The notes under the pieces were generated by a model that had not been told where the DNA came from, ran no database searches, and saw only the letters and a list, made by a program, of their open reading frames with translations. A stretch of 64,000 nt of DNA from CAYRGG01 sp964423745. GTDB taxonomy: Bacteria > Pseudomonadota > Gammaproteobacteria > Competibacterales > Competibacteraceae. Every line of letters begins with the position of its first letter. Position 1 is the first letter of the stretch. Of this stretch, positions 18,473 through 27,332 are shown one piece after another. Both the position numbers and the translations under genes were made by a program. The stretch lies in contig CAYRGG010000001.1 in the NCBI GenBank assembly GCA_964423745.1, positions 62,001 through 126,000 of the forward strand. Reading direction: 5' to 3'.

Positions 18473-18619
18473 ATGGCTAGCTTCTCAATGGCTAGAGCAT
18501 TTCCCATTCAACGGTACACGGCGTTAGCCTTCGGTCTCGGTGTACTGCCTGTACGCTATGTACACTCCGCGCACCTCGCCTCGGCTGCCTTGTGTACAAT
18601 CAAAGCGAAAACGCTTTAG
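18473..18619 (+). other. Short ORF in a possible dispersed element
   Basis: A complete 48-codon ORF (starts MASFSMARAFPIQRYTALAF) that contains repeated GTGTAC/GTACAC words and ends at the hairpin near 18617. There is no good ribosome binding site and no recognised family. The GC-rich block stands out from its AT-rich surroundings. It may be a fragment of an interspersed element rather than an expressed gene. Confidence 0.25.
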
Positions 18620-18661
18620 TTCCGTTTCGGCATCGTCATATTTACAAAAACCAGCTCATCC

Positions 18662-18678
18662 TTTGTAAATTCTACAAG
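18662..18678. promoter_or_regulatory. Candidate HexR-like operator upstream of the kaiC-like gene
   Basis: TTTGTAAATTCTACAAG, an exact TTGTA-N5-TACAA palindrome, 352 bp before the kaiC-like ATG. Same motif as at 9604, 27170, 50350 and 50436. The distance to the gene is long, so its target is uncertain. Confidence 0.4.
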
Positions 18679-19030
18679 ATTATTAATATCTAGAGCCGGG
18701 TCTAAAAACGGCTTTGTCTTATGCGCTCAGTTTTTACAGCAAACACGAATTTAATAGGCATTTTACACCATCACAATAAACGGTGCGATTCTTGCAGTAT
18801 TTTTTCAAGTTGTGGGAAATAACATAAATCATTATATGAAAATAACTTTTTTGTAATAGTTAACTCAATCGACTATCACTACAATCCGGTAAATTTTACT
18901 TACACCGTGAGGAACCGATTAATCAAGGGTGTCGATGGCCTTTTCCGACCGTTTATTTTTTGTGCTCAGTTCAATAAGTAGCTTTATGTGAACAACACAT
19001 CGATAACCCCTAGGAGCCGCGTCTCACCCT

Positions 19031-20533
19031 ATGAATACAGCAACCCATAATTCTAAAAAAGCACTGGCGACTACCGGTATTGAGGGTTTGGACACTGTTT
19101 TGAGCGGTGGTCTCCCGTATCACCATATCTATTTATTGGAAGGTCAGTCAGGTACCGGTAAAACGACGATCGCTATACAGTTTTTGCTGGCGGGTGCAGC
19201 CCTTGGTGAACGAGGCCTTTTGATTACCACGGCTGAAACCAAAGAAGAGCTACAACAGGTGGCTGCCTCCCACAACTGGTCATTGGCAGGCATTGAGTTG
19301 TTTGAATTGAATAGTTTATCGAAAGAAACGGCTGTAGAAGGACCTTACACCCTGTTCTATCCGGCTGAGGTGGAGCTTACTAAAAGCACCGAGCAAATCT
19401 TGACTGAAGTGGATCGAGTAAAACCTGCACGGATAGTTATCGATGCCTTGTCGGGGCTACGCTTATTGGCCGAGGACCCCCTGCAACACCGTCGCCAGGT
19501 GGATGAATTACGCCGAGCACTCATAAATAAGGGATGTACGGTGATTCTAATCGACGAAGTGAGCGGATCAGAGAGTAGCTTTCAGCCTCGCAGTCTAGCC
19601 CATGGCATCATTCGTCTGGAGCAGATACCCCATATTTATGGCGCTGAACGGCGTCGTTTACGCATTGTTAAACTACGGGGTGTACAGACATCCGGTGGTT
19701 ACCACGATTTTCGAATCAATACTGGCGGCATCCAGGTTTATCCCCGGCTCATCGCCTCCCAATATCCCCCCCATTCCTCTCAACGTGAACCCGTCTCGTG
19801 CAGGCTAAGCGAGTTAGATACTATGCTCAATGGCGGTTTAGGACGGGGTAGCAGTATGTTGCTGATGGGTCCCGCTGGCACAGGTAAATCCACCATCGCC
19901 ATGCAGTATGCTTTGGCCGCAGCACAGCGGCGGGAGCATCACGCCATCTATCTATTTGAAGAGCATATGGATACCTATCTAGAGCGGGCTGATAACTTAG
20001 GCATCGACATCCGCGCCCATATAAAAAAAGGTCTAGCCCATGTACAGCAAGTAGACCCAGCGGAGATGTCGCCCAGCGAATTCGCCCACAACATTCGCGA
20101 TCAAGTGGACCATTACAACCTGCGCCTGGTCATTATCGATAGCATCAATGGCTATTTGAACGCCATGCCCGAGCAACACTATTTAAACTTACACATGCAG
20201 GAGCTATTGTCGTACCTCAATCGCAAAGGCATCCTCACGCTGATGATCATTGCTCAATACGGTATGCTGGGTCATGAAGTAAGCACACCCATTGACCTTA
20301 CTTCGATTACCGACACCGTTATATTGCTGCGTTATTTTGAAGCTTTCGGGGAAGTGCGTCAGTCCATTGCCGTTTTAAAGAAACGCTCCGGTGGTCATGA
20401 ACGTAGTATTCGCGAGCTGCGCATTGGATCTCAGGGTGTTCGCATCGGCAAACCCTTAAAAGACTTTCAAGGGGTATTAACGGGCATACCCAATTATCTC
20501 GGCAAAACTGACCCCCTGCTCGGCGAACAATAA
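19031..20533 (+). CDS. KaiC-like double-domain RecA-family ATPase
   Basis: 500 residues with two KaiC-type lobes. Lobe I: Walker A GQSGTGKTT (K44) and ARIVIDALSGLR. Lobe II: Walker A GPAGTGKST (K286), catalytic Glu pair E310-E311 (LFEEHMDTYLERA) and LRLVIIDSINGY. In lobe I the Glu pair of cyanobacterial KaiC is A68-E69. Near the C-terminus, DLTSITDTVILLRYFE aligns with the KaiC segment ISTITDTIILLQYVE, putting T424-S425 where KaiC has its S431-T432 phosphosites. No KaiA or KaiB is in the window. Its stop overlaps the start of the next kinase gene (TAATG), so the two are probably a signalling pair. AGGAG lies 14 nt before the ATG, longer than ideal. Confidence 0.92.
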   Translation: MNTATHNSKKALATTGIEGLDTVLSGGLPYHHIYLLEGQSGTGKTTIAIQFLLAGAALGERGLLITTAETKEELQQVAASHNWSLAGIELFELNSLSKETAVEGPYTLFYPAEVELTKSTEQILTEVDRVKPARIVIDALSGLRLLAEDPLQHRRQVDELRRALINKGCTVILIDEVSGSESSFQPRSLAHGIIRLEQIPHIYGAERRRLRIVKLRGVQTSGGYHDFRINTGGIQVYPRLIASQYPPHSSQREPVSCRLSELDTMLNGGLGRGSSMLLMGPAGTGKSTIAMQYALAAAQRREHHAIYLFEEHMDTYLERADNLGIDIRAHIKKGLAHVQQVDPAEMSPSEFAHNIRDQVDHYNLRLVIIDSINGYLNAMPEQHYLNLHMQELLSYLNRKGILTLMIIAQYGMLGHEVSTPIDLTSITDTVILLRYFEAFGEVRQSIAVLKKRSGGHERSIRELRIGSQGVRIGKPLKDFQGVLTGIPNYLGKTDPLLGEQ

Positions 20534-22119
20534 TGGACAACATGTACGCCAGTCTCAATATTGAAAAACAACCCGAAAACAATCCACAAGAACGCATTTT
20601 AGTGCTTGCGCCATTGACGGGTGACACCGTTCTCGCAGACCGTATACTGAATCAAGCAGGTTTTACCACGGCAAGTTGTCATAATTTCGATGATCTGTGC
20701 AATAAGGTACAAGAAGGGGCTGGTGCAGTCATTATGGTGGAGGAAGCACTGCCTAAAACCCAACTGGATACATTACTCAAAAACCTAGACCAACAATTGC
20801 CTTGGTCAGCTCTACCATTGATTATTTTGACCCAAAAACACAAACCTTCGGCTACTGCTTTAGCCACCCTTGCACCAGTTACTGCATTGCGCAATGCATC
20901 CTTTCTAGAACGTCCGGTGCGCGTGATGACACTCATTAGTACTGTGCAAGCCGCCCTTGCCGCGCGACGGCAGCAATACGAAGTCCAGCATTTATTCAAA
21001 CAGCTTGAAGAAAGCGTTGCCCGCCGGGATGAGTTTTTAGCCATGCTAGGTCATGAGTTGCGTAATCCCCTTGCCGCCATGAGCAATGCCATCGGTGTGT
21101 TGAAACGCCTTGATATAGAGCGTCACCCGCTATTTTTGACCACGCGAAATATTTTAGAACGTCAGATGCAACATATGGGTCATCTATTAAACGATTTGTT
21201 AGACGTGTCCCGCGTAACCCGAGGCAAGATTTCATTACGTTTAGAAACGGTTGACCTGGCGGTGGTTATCGCCAATGCTATCCACGGTGTACGCCCGCTG
21301 GTTGAACAATACAATCATCAGCTAAAGGTGCAACTGCCTTCGCAACCCCTCTATATAAAAGGTGATCCAACCCGACTTGTGCAATTGCTATCTAACTTAC
21401 TTAGCAATGCCGCAAAATACACAGAACCCGGTGGATCCATTGACCTTAGCGCAACCCAGCTAGCAGATCACATGGAAATTCGTGTACGGGATACAGGGGT
21501 GGGCATGACCCCCGAGCTTATAGCCCGTATTTTTGAGCTTTTTAGCCAGGCGGAGCGCCCCTTGGACCGTTCCCAAGGCGGGCTTGGCGTCGGTTTAACC
21601 GTCACTAAACGCTTGGTGGAACTTCACGGCGGCACCATTGAGGCCATCAGTGCTGGACCCGGTTGTGGTAGTGAATTTATTGTCCGTTTACCCACCAACA
21701 TGGAACAACCTGAGCCAACTTCCGATCACAAACCTAACGTACAGGTTAAACCTAACAAGACATTGCGTATTTTGGTGGTGGATGATAATCAAGATGCTGT
21801 ACGGACGCTAACCATGCTGTTGGAATTGCTGGATTACGAAGTTTATTCTGCCTACGACGGGGTAGCAGCGCAAGAATTAGCTTATCGTCACTATCCCGAT
21901 GTCATGCTATTGGACTTAGGCTTACCTGACATCGATGGTTACGAACTTGCTCGCCGCTTTCGATCAGATGCCAGCTTTGCAGAAACCCGGTTGGTGGCTA
22001 TTACCGGCTACGGTGGCGAAGATAACCGGCAGCGTGCTCTGGCGGCAGGTTTCGATTGTCATTTAACTAAACCCGTGGATTTATCGATTTTACAAGAAGT
22101 GCTTATGCCAGTCGTTTAA
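20533..22119 (+). CDS. Hybrid histidine kinase with pseudo-receiver N-terminus and C-terminal receiver
   Basis: 528 residues. Residues about 20-135 look like a degenerate receiver (ERILVLAPLTGDTVLADRIL, then PLIILTQ), without the usual acidic pocket. HisKA follows: LAMLGHELRNPLAAM with H174; HATPase has RDTGVGMTPELIARIFELF and GGLGVGLTVTKRLVELHGG; the C-terminal receiver (LRILVVDDNQDA, about 415-525) has D461 in MLLDLGLPDIDGY and the conserved Lys in HLTKPVD. No membrane segment. Its ATG overlaps the stop of the kaiC-like gene by one base, implying translational coupling and a functional partnership like that of KaiC-associated kinases. There is no DNA-binding output domain. Confidence 0.92.
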   Translation: MDNMYASLNIEKQPENNPQERILVLAPLTGDTVLADRILNQAGFTTASCHNFDDLCNKVQEGAGAVIMVEEALPKTQLDTLLKNLDQQLPWSALPLIILTQKHKPSATALATLAPVTALRNASFLERPVRVMTLISTVQAALAARRQQYEVQHLFKQLEESVARRDEFLAMLGHELRNPLAAMSNAIGVLKRLDIERHPLFLTTRNILERQMQHMGHLLNDLLDVSRVTRGKISLRLETVDLAVVIANAIHGVRPLVEQYNHQLKVQLPSQPLYIKGDPTRLVQLLSNLLSNAAKYTEPGGSIDLSATQLADHMEIRVRDTGVGMTPELIARIFELFSQAERPLDRSQGGLGVGLTVTKRLVELHGGTIEAISAGPGCGSEFIVRLPTNMEQPEPTSDHKPNVQVKPNKTLRILVVDDNQDAVRTLTMLLELLDYEVYSAYDGVAAQELAYRHYPDVMLLDLGLPDIDGYELARRFRSDASFAETRLVAITGYGGEDNRQRALAAGFDCHLTKPVDLSILQEVLMPVV

Positions 22120-22129
22120 ATTGCAGTCC

Positions 22130-22198
22130 ACTCGCGTCATTCCTGCGCAGGATTGACGCGAGTAGGTTGGGATCTGCAAAGCAAATCCCAACCTACTC
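22130..22198. terminator. Two adjacent perfect hairpins between convergent genes
   Basis: First: ACTCGCGTCA ... TGACGCGAGT (22130-22163) with an inner TCCTGCGCAGGA palindrome. Second: GAGTAGGTTGGGAT (22160-22173) and ATCCCAACCTACTC (22185-22198), 14-bp arms with an 11-nt loop. They separate the hybrid kinase (plus) from pstB (minus) and can serve as a bidirectional terminator. The GTAGGTTGGG arm resembles interspersed palindromes common in gammaproteobacteria. Confidence 0.7.
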
Positions 22199-22217
22199 CA
22201 CTTACCCTTCTCTCCGG

Positions 22218-23063
22218 TTACCCAAAGCGTCCATCCATATAATCTTGGGTTAGTTTCTCTTGGGGATTGTTAAAGATCTCATCGGTGGTGTTGACTTCGA
22301 TGATTTTCCCTTCGTGGAAAAATGCCGTGCGTTGAGAAATGCGCGTCGCCTGCTGCATATTGTGGGTCACGATGACAATGGTGTATTTGTCGCACAACTC
22401 GTTAATCAGTTCTTCGATGCGAACCGTGGATTTGGGATCCAGGGACGAACAGGGTTCGTCCATCAAGATCACCTCCGGGTTTAAAGCGATAGCCCGGGCA
22501 ATACACAAACGCTGCTGCTGACCACCGGACAGATTAGTGCCCGGCGATGACAGACGATCTTTGGTTTCATCCCATATGCCTGCCCGTTTGAGACTAGTTT
22601 CCACCAGCTCCTCAAGTTTTTCCTGACTCCTCACCTGACCGTTGATCTGCGGACCAAAGGCGATGTTTTCAAAAATGGATTTTGGAAAGGGATTAGGCTT
22701 TTGAAACACCATACCAATCCGAGCCCGTAACGGCACCGGATCTACACCGTCGGCATAGATATCTTCGCCATCCAACAACACCTGCCCTTCGATACGGGCC
22801 ACGTCGATGGGATCATTCATGCGATTGAGACAACGTAAATAGGAACTCTTGCCGCACCCGGAAGGACCGATAAGGGCCGTGACCTGACGCGGGTACATAT
22901 CTAGATCTGCATCTTCGATGGCATGGTTATCCGCATAATAGACATTGAGACCACGGCTGGCCATTTTAACCTTACCCGCATTGGGATTGCCGCTTTCGTT
23001 TTCACCTTGTTGGTTGACATCATACATGGAAGGATTCTGCTTTCGTAAAGCTTGCGCGTTCAT
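22218..23063 (-). CDS. pstB: Phosphate ABC transporter ATPase
   Basis: 281 residues, cytoplasmic ATPase of the high-affinity phosphate importer. Walker A GPSGCGKSSYLRCLNRM, Q-loop MVFQKPNPFPKSIF, ABC signature LSGGQQQRLCIARA, Walker B VILMDEPCSSLD and switch His in VTHNM. An N-terminal extension of about 30 residues is unusual but known in some PstB. Its ATG directly abuts the pstA stop (23063/23064). Last gene of pstS-pstC-pstA-pstB; no phoU follows in the window. Confidence 0.97.
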   Translation of the reverse strand: MNAQALRKQNPSMYDVNQQGENESGNPNAGKVKMASRGLNVYYADNHAIEDADLDMYPRQVTALIGPSGCGKSSYLRCLNRMNDPIDVARIEGQVLLDGEDIYADGVDPVPLRARIGMVFQKPNPFPKSIFENIAFGPQINGQVRSQEKLEELVETSLKRAGIWDETKDRLSSPGTNLSGGQQQRLCIARAIALNPEVILMDEPCSSLDPKSTVRIEELINELCDKYTIVIVTHNMQQATRISQRTAFFHEGKIIEVNTTDEIFNNPQEKLTQDYMDGRFG

Positions 23064-24377
23064 TTACCATCTCCTCTGTAGCTTCTTGCGTAACCAAATG
23101 GCTGTGCCGTTCATGAGCAGTAAAAAGGTCAGTAAGACCAAAATGGCTGCTGCGCTTTTTTCAAGAAATGCCCGCTCGGGACTGGTGGACCAAATATAGA
23201 TCTGTACCGGCAATACCGTGGCCTGATCGGTGAAACTGTCCGGCACTGACACCACAAAAGCCACCATACCGATGAGCAACAACGGTGCGGTCTCCCCCAA
23301 CGCTTGCGCCATGCCGATGATGGTGCCGGTGAGAATACCCGGCAAGGCCAGGGGTAATACGTGAAACCACACCACTTGCACGGGGGATGCTCCCATGGCC
23401 AGCGCCGCCTCTCGCACCGAGGGAGGCACGGCTTTCAGAGCTGAGCGGGCGGAAATGATGATGATAGGTAAAGTCATCAAGGCCAGCACGATACCCCCCA
23501 CCAACGGCGTGGAACGCGGTAGGTTAAAGAAATTTAAAAGAAAAGCCAGACCTAACAGACCAAAGACAATGGAAGGCACTGCAATCAGGTTATTGATATT
23601 GACCTCGATAATATCCGTCCACCGGTTGCGGGGGGCAAACTCTTCCAGATAAACCGCCGCCGCCACGGCCACGGGAAAAGCCAGACTTAAGGTAATAATC
23701 ATAGTGAAGAATGAACCGACGATGGCCCCCCACACCCCGGCCAGCTCCGGCTCCCGGCTGTCGGTGTCGGTAAAAAAGTTAAGATTGAATTGCTTTTCCA
23801 GATCGCCATCGGCTTTTAACTGATCGATCCACTCCAGTTGTTGATTGGATACCCGCCGTTGCGCTTCCGGCACATCGCGAGGGATATTCCCTTTGATGAG
23901 CTGATCCACATCATCCGATGCCGTCAGCCAGACTTCTTTGCGCTGACCAATCAAATCCATATTATTGGCCACCTGATGACCCAGTCGAAAACCTGCCCCT
24001 CGACTGACCAGATCCGTCAACTCAAAACGGGTGGCCCGATCTTCCACATTGGGAAAACGCTGTTTAAGCGCATCACCGATGAGAGTGTTATAATTCGCCC
24101 GCTTCAGTTTTTCCTCAACCCGTTCTCCTTCCGGGTCGATCACTTCAGGATCGAAATAAAGCTCTAGACGAATCTGCGTTTGAAAAAATGCGGGATAAGC
24201 TTGTATGGAGATACTCACCAACAGCGTGGCCAGCATGGTCAAGGCGAGAGCAATGGCGGTGATGCCATAGATCTTAAGTCGTTTAGCCTTGGCGCGACGA
24301 TGGCGAAGACGTTTTTCAAACGCCTCGTCGGTATAGTCGGCCGGTCCAGAAATGGCATTACTATGATTGTCAGTCAT
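23064..24377 (-). CDS. pstA: Phosphate ABC transporter permease
   Basis: 437 residues, longer than the ~290-residue classic PstA because a large hydrophilic domain (about residues 60-195) follows the first transmembrane helix, in what should be the periplasm. The C-terminal half is a typical MetI-like permease with five or six helices and the EAA loop (REAALAMGASPVQVVWFHVLPLALPG). It overlaps pstC by 8 bp. Long PstA variants of this type occur in several proteobacteria. Confidence 0.95.
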   Translation of the reverse strand: MTDNHSNAISGPADYTDEAFEKRLRHRRAKAKRLKIYGITAIALALTMLATLLVSISIQAYPAFFQTQIRLELYFDPEVIDPEGERVEEKLKRANYNTLIGDALKQRFPNVEDRATRFELTDLVSRGAGFRLGHQVANNMDLIGQRKEVWLTASDDVDQLIKGNIPRDVPEAQRRVSNQQLEWIDQLKADGDLEKQFNLNFFTDTDSREPELAGVWGAIVGSFFTMIITLSLAFPVAVAAAVYLEEFAPRNRWTDIIEVNINNLIAVPSIVFGLLGLAFLLNFFNLPRSTPLVGGIVLALMTLPIIIISARSALKAVPPSVREAALAMGASPVQVVWFHVLPLALPGILTGTIIGMAQALGETAPLLLIGMVAFVVSVPDSFTDQATVLPVQIYIWSTSPERAFLEKSAAAILVLLTFLLLMNGTAIWLRKKLQRRW

Positions 24378-25752
24378 ACTTTTCCCTATAGTGCTGGGTG
24401 ACCTTGAGGGCGATCACGTTGAGTAGTAAAGTAATCGTGAATAGAAACAGACCCAAAGCAAAGGCAGACAGGGTTTTGGCGCTGTCGAACTGTTGATCGC
24501 CGGTGAGTAGATTGGCGATCTGTACCGTGATAGTGGTGACGGCCTCCAAAGGGTTAGCGGTAAGATTGGCGTACAATCCCGCCGCCATCAGGACAATCAT
24601 AGTCTCACCGATGGCGGTGCTGACCGCCATAATGACAGCCCCCACAATACCCGGCAACGCCGCCGGCAACACCACCTTACGGACGATTTCCGCATCGGTG
24701 GCGCCCAACGCCATGGCCCCGTAACGCAGCCGTTGCGGCACCGAGCTGATCACATCATCGGACAAGGAGGACACAAAGGGAATAATCATAATACCCATCA
24801 CAGCCCCAGCGGCTAAGGCTGATTGGGAACTGACATTGAGTCCCGCAAATGAGCCAGCTTCCACCAACGCGGGGGCCACGGTCAGGGCGGCGAAAAATCC
24901 ATACACCACCGTGGGCACCCCGGCTAATAGCTCAATGACCGGCTTGACCACGTTGCGCACCCGCTTTGAGGCAAATTCACTGGTGTAAATGGCCGTTAAA
25001 AGACCTAACGGGATGGCCACGGCCATGGCAATAGCGGTGATCAACAAAGTTCCGGTGAGTAATGGGACAACACCAAAGTTGCCTGACGAACCCACTTGAG
25101 TTGTCCGTATGGCGGTTCCCGGATTCCATTCCAAACCAAAGAAAAACTCCCAGAATGGCACCCGTTGAAAAAAACGCACGGCCTCGAATACCAGGGACAA
25201 GATAATACCCAAGGTGGTGAGAATGGCGATGGTGGAGCAGAACATCAATAAGCCTAGGATGATCTTCTCAACCCGATTGCGAGCCCGCATATCCATACCG
25301 ATCTGACTACGGCTCAAGGCTAGACCGCCGAGGATAAGGGCCGCTATCACCCCCACCATCAGATAATCGCTGATGGTATGAAGGCGATGAAAATAATCCA
25401 CAGCGTCCTGTAGTTCCTCATCGGCCTGTTGGCTAGCAATATTGCCACTGGCCAGACTCTTGATATCCGTGAGCAACAGGGCTTCTTGTTGTTCACTAAC
25501 GTCGGTATAGCTGTCCGGTAGACTGTTGAGCACCAGGCTGTCGATCACGGGTTGTTCTAGCCATAACCAGAGGGCTAGAACAAATAAAGCCGGCAGACAG
25601 GTGAGCAAAGCCACGTAGAGTCCATGAAAGCTGGGTAACGAATGCATCTCCTGCCAAGCGTCGCCAGCGGCCATTTTGGCTTGACGACGTCCCAGGTAAT
25701 AGCCAGTCACAGTCATCACCAACAAAGCAGCGGTAAGACTTAATAACAGCAT
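24370..25752 (-). CDS. pstC: Phosphate ABC transporter permease
   Basis: 460 residues. N-terminal helix and a second hydrophobic segment (FHGLYVALLTCLPALFVLAL) flank a periplasmic stretch, then a third helix and the MetI-like permease region with the EAA loop (YGAMALGATDAEIVRKVVLP). Longer than classic PstC (~310-320), parallel to the long pstA beside it. Located between pstS (74 bp upstream) and pstA (8-bp overlap). Confidence 0.95.
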   Translation of the reverse strand: MLLLSLTAALLVMTVTGYYLGRRQAKMAAGDAWQEMHSLPSFHGLYVALLTCLPALFVLALWLWLEQPVIDSLVLNSLPDSYTDVSEQQEALLLTDIKSLASGNIASQQADEELQDAVDYFHRLHTISDYLMVGVIAALILGGLALSRSQIGMDMRARNRVEKIILGLLMFCSTIAILTTLGIILSLVFEAVRFFQRVPFWEFFFGLEWNPGTAIRTTQVGSSGNFGVVPLLTGTLLITAIAMAVAIPLGLLTAIYTSEFASKRVRNVVKPVIELLAGVPTVVYGFFAALTVAPALVEAGSFAGLNVSSQSALAAGAVMGIMIIPFVSSLSDDVISSVPQRLRYGAMALGATDAEIVRKVVLPAALPGIVGAVIMAVSTAIGETMIVLMAAGLYANLTANPLEAVTTITVQIANLLTGDQQFDSAKTLSAFALGLFLFTITLLLNVIALKVTQHYREKYD

Positions 25753-25826
25753 AAGCGTATAACCTCCTGATGAGAGGAGCGTGAACCGCCAACGTTAGGT
25801 GACGCTGGCGGCAACAGAGTGGCTGC

Positions 25827-26885
25827 TTACAGACTGGCCAATTCCAGTTGTTCCAGGTTACGAGCTTGCTGGGCCATCTCCTGGCGTTGTTGCTCTTGCA
25901 GAGGGATCAAACCCTTCCCAGCTAGATAGCCGTTGGGTCCCCAGGCGCGGGGGCTAGTGAACTCTTCGATGTATTCCTTCATACCTGGAATAACCCCCAC
26001 ATGGTCATTTTTGACATAGAAAAATAAGGATCGGGATACCGGATAGTCGCCACTGGCGATGCTTTCGAAGGTAGGTTCGACACCTTCAATGGCGTTGCCT
26101 TTCACTTTATCGCGATTTTGATCTAGAAAACTAAAACCAAATATACCCAGGGCGTTAGGCTCATTCTGCAAACGCTGCACCACTAAATTATCGTTTTCCC
26201 CCACCTCGATAAAATTTCCATCTTCACGGATCTGACCACAGACTTGCTTTTTCTCTTCTTCACCGAGCTTTTGTACGGCGTCAAAATTCTCGCAGCCTTT
26301 TTCCATCACCAATTCCACAAACGCATCCCGGGTGCCGGAGGTGGGAGGTGGACCATATACTTTGATCTCCTGGTCGGGCAGCGACGAGTCGATATCGCTC
26401 CAATTAGTGTGGGGGTTTTCCACAAGTTCGCCATCCACAGGGACTTTTTTCGCTAAGGCTTGCCAGAGTTCTTCGCGGCTAACGTCGATGGACTTAGCAC
26501 CGCGGGCGTTGGCCAGCACGATACCGTCGTTGCCGATTTGCACCTCGGTGATTTTGTCCACGCCATTTTCTTTACACAGCTCATATTCCCCCGGTTCCAT
26601 ACGCCGGGACGCATTGGTGATATCCGGATGCTGTACCCCTACCCCTTGACAAAACAGCTTCAGACCCCCGCCTGAGCCGGTAGACTCGACAATAGGTGCG
26701 GGATATTGGGTACTGCGACCAAAGTTCTCAGCCACCGCCGTGGCGAAGGGAAAGACGGTGGATGAACCCACAATGCGGATCTGATTACGGGATTGTGCCT
26801 GAGCGTCTTGACTCTGGGGCAAAAGCGCTGCGGAGAGTAAAGCCCCGGCAGCAACCGTAGTGATAAAACGAGTGTTGAAAATCAT
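25827..26885 (-). CDS. pstS: Periplasmic phosphate-binding protein
   Basis: 352 residues from ATG 26885. Signal peptide MIFNTRFITTVAAGALLSAA with cleavage near AQA-QSR. Phosphate-binding loops are seen in VGSSTVFPFATAVAENFG, ESTGSGGG and the PPTSGTRDAF segment. GAGGAGC precedes ATG 26885, so a longer in-frame start at 26996 is rejected because it would bury the signal peptide. First gene of the pst operon. No confident PHO box was found upstream. A HexR-like palindrome lies at 27170-27186, in the divergent region shared with the SulP gene. Confidence 0.96.
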   Translation of the reverse strand: MIFNTRFITTVAAGALLSAALLPQSQDAQAQSRNQIRIVGSSTVFPFATAVAENFGRSTQYPAPIVESTGSGGGLKLFCQGVGVQHPDITNASRRMEPGEYELCKENGVDKITEVQIGNDGIVLANARGAKSIDVSREELWQALAKKVPVDGELVENPHTNWSDIDSSLPDQEIKVYGPPPTSGTRDAFVELVMEKGCENFDAVQKLGEEEKKQVCGQIREDGNFIEVGENDNLVVQRLQNEPNALGIFGFSFLDQNRDKVKGNAIEGVEPTFESIASGDYPVSRSLFFYVKNDHVGVIPGMKEYIEEFTSPRAWGPNGYLAGKGLIPLQEQQRQEMAQQARNLEQLELASL

Positions 26886-27018
26886 GGATGTAGCTCCTCG
26901 AACGTGGATTAGCAAAAGCTTGCGTGGGAAATACGCTCCATTCTTGAGCCTGTTTACCGTTCCAGACGGTTGCCTGCTCTTACTTGAGTTTTCCAAGCAA
27001 AATTAAACATTTGCTCAG

Positions 27019-27066
27019 ATAGGCATTTTGTATCTGGCAAGACTTACACCACTAAAAAATGCCTAT
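27019..27066. repeat. 11-bp inverted repeat upstream of pstS
   Basis: ATAGGCATTTT (27019-27029) and AAAATGCCTAT (27056-27066), perfect arms with a 26-nt loop that contains a degenerate HexR-like motif. Lies about 135 bp upstream of the pstS start. Could be a leader hairpin or a regulator site. Confidence 0.4.
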
Positions 27067-27169
27067 GAAAAGCATTTACAGATATCCACTAAGTTATTGT
27101 TAATAATAAACAAATATTATTTTTATTGAATTAAATGATCTTGGTAAAATTTGCAAAAAGTTATTACAT

Positions 27170-27186
27170 CTTGTAAGAATTACAAA
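27170..27186. promoter_or_regulatory. Candidate HexR-like operator between pstS and sulP
   Basis: CTTGTAAGAATTACAAA, an exact TTGTA-N5-TACAA palindrome, 147 bp before the sulP ATG and 285 bp from pstS. Same 17-bp motif as at 9604, 18662, 50350 and 50436. Confidence 0.45.
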
Positions 27187-27332
27187 CAAGTTGTTGATTT
27201 TTAAAAAAAATTTAATATTTTATTCACAATTTAGTAACAAAAATGTCATCTTGACTCAAGCTGCACTTTTCTGGCTATGCCATATACATTTATGGTAATT
27301 AGGCGTGTACTTTTTTATCAATCGTGACCAGC

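Larger units (their letters stand above)
18404..19030. other. 627-bp intergenic region upstream of the kaiC-like gene
   Basis: Holds a GC-richer ~150-bp block (18473-18619, listed separately) then AT-rich DNA with a HexR-like palindrome (18662-18678) and a partial motif TTTGTAATAGTTAAC near 18852. A small hairpin AAAGCG-AAAA-CGCTTT lies at 18602-18617. No further gene is seen. Confidence 0.55.
26886..27332. other. 447-bp divergent intergenic region between pstS and sulP
   Basis: Very AT-rich. Contains an 11-bp inverted repeat (27019-27029 and 27056-27066), a degenerate motif TGGCAAGACTTACAC in its loop, the exact palindrome at 27170-27186, and a preceding TTTGCAAAAAGTTATTACA. Promoters for pstS (minus) and the SulP gene (plus) must be here. 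No gene is seen. Confidence 0.55.

Noticed and set aside
27230..27258. Possible PHO box near ATGTCATCTTGAC
   Set aside because: Only one 7-bp half matches; the second half at the required 11-bp spacing does not, and it points at the SulP gene rather than pstS.
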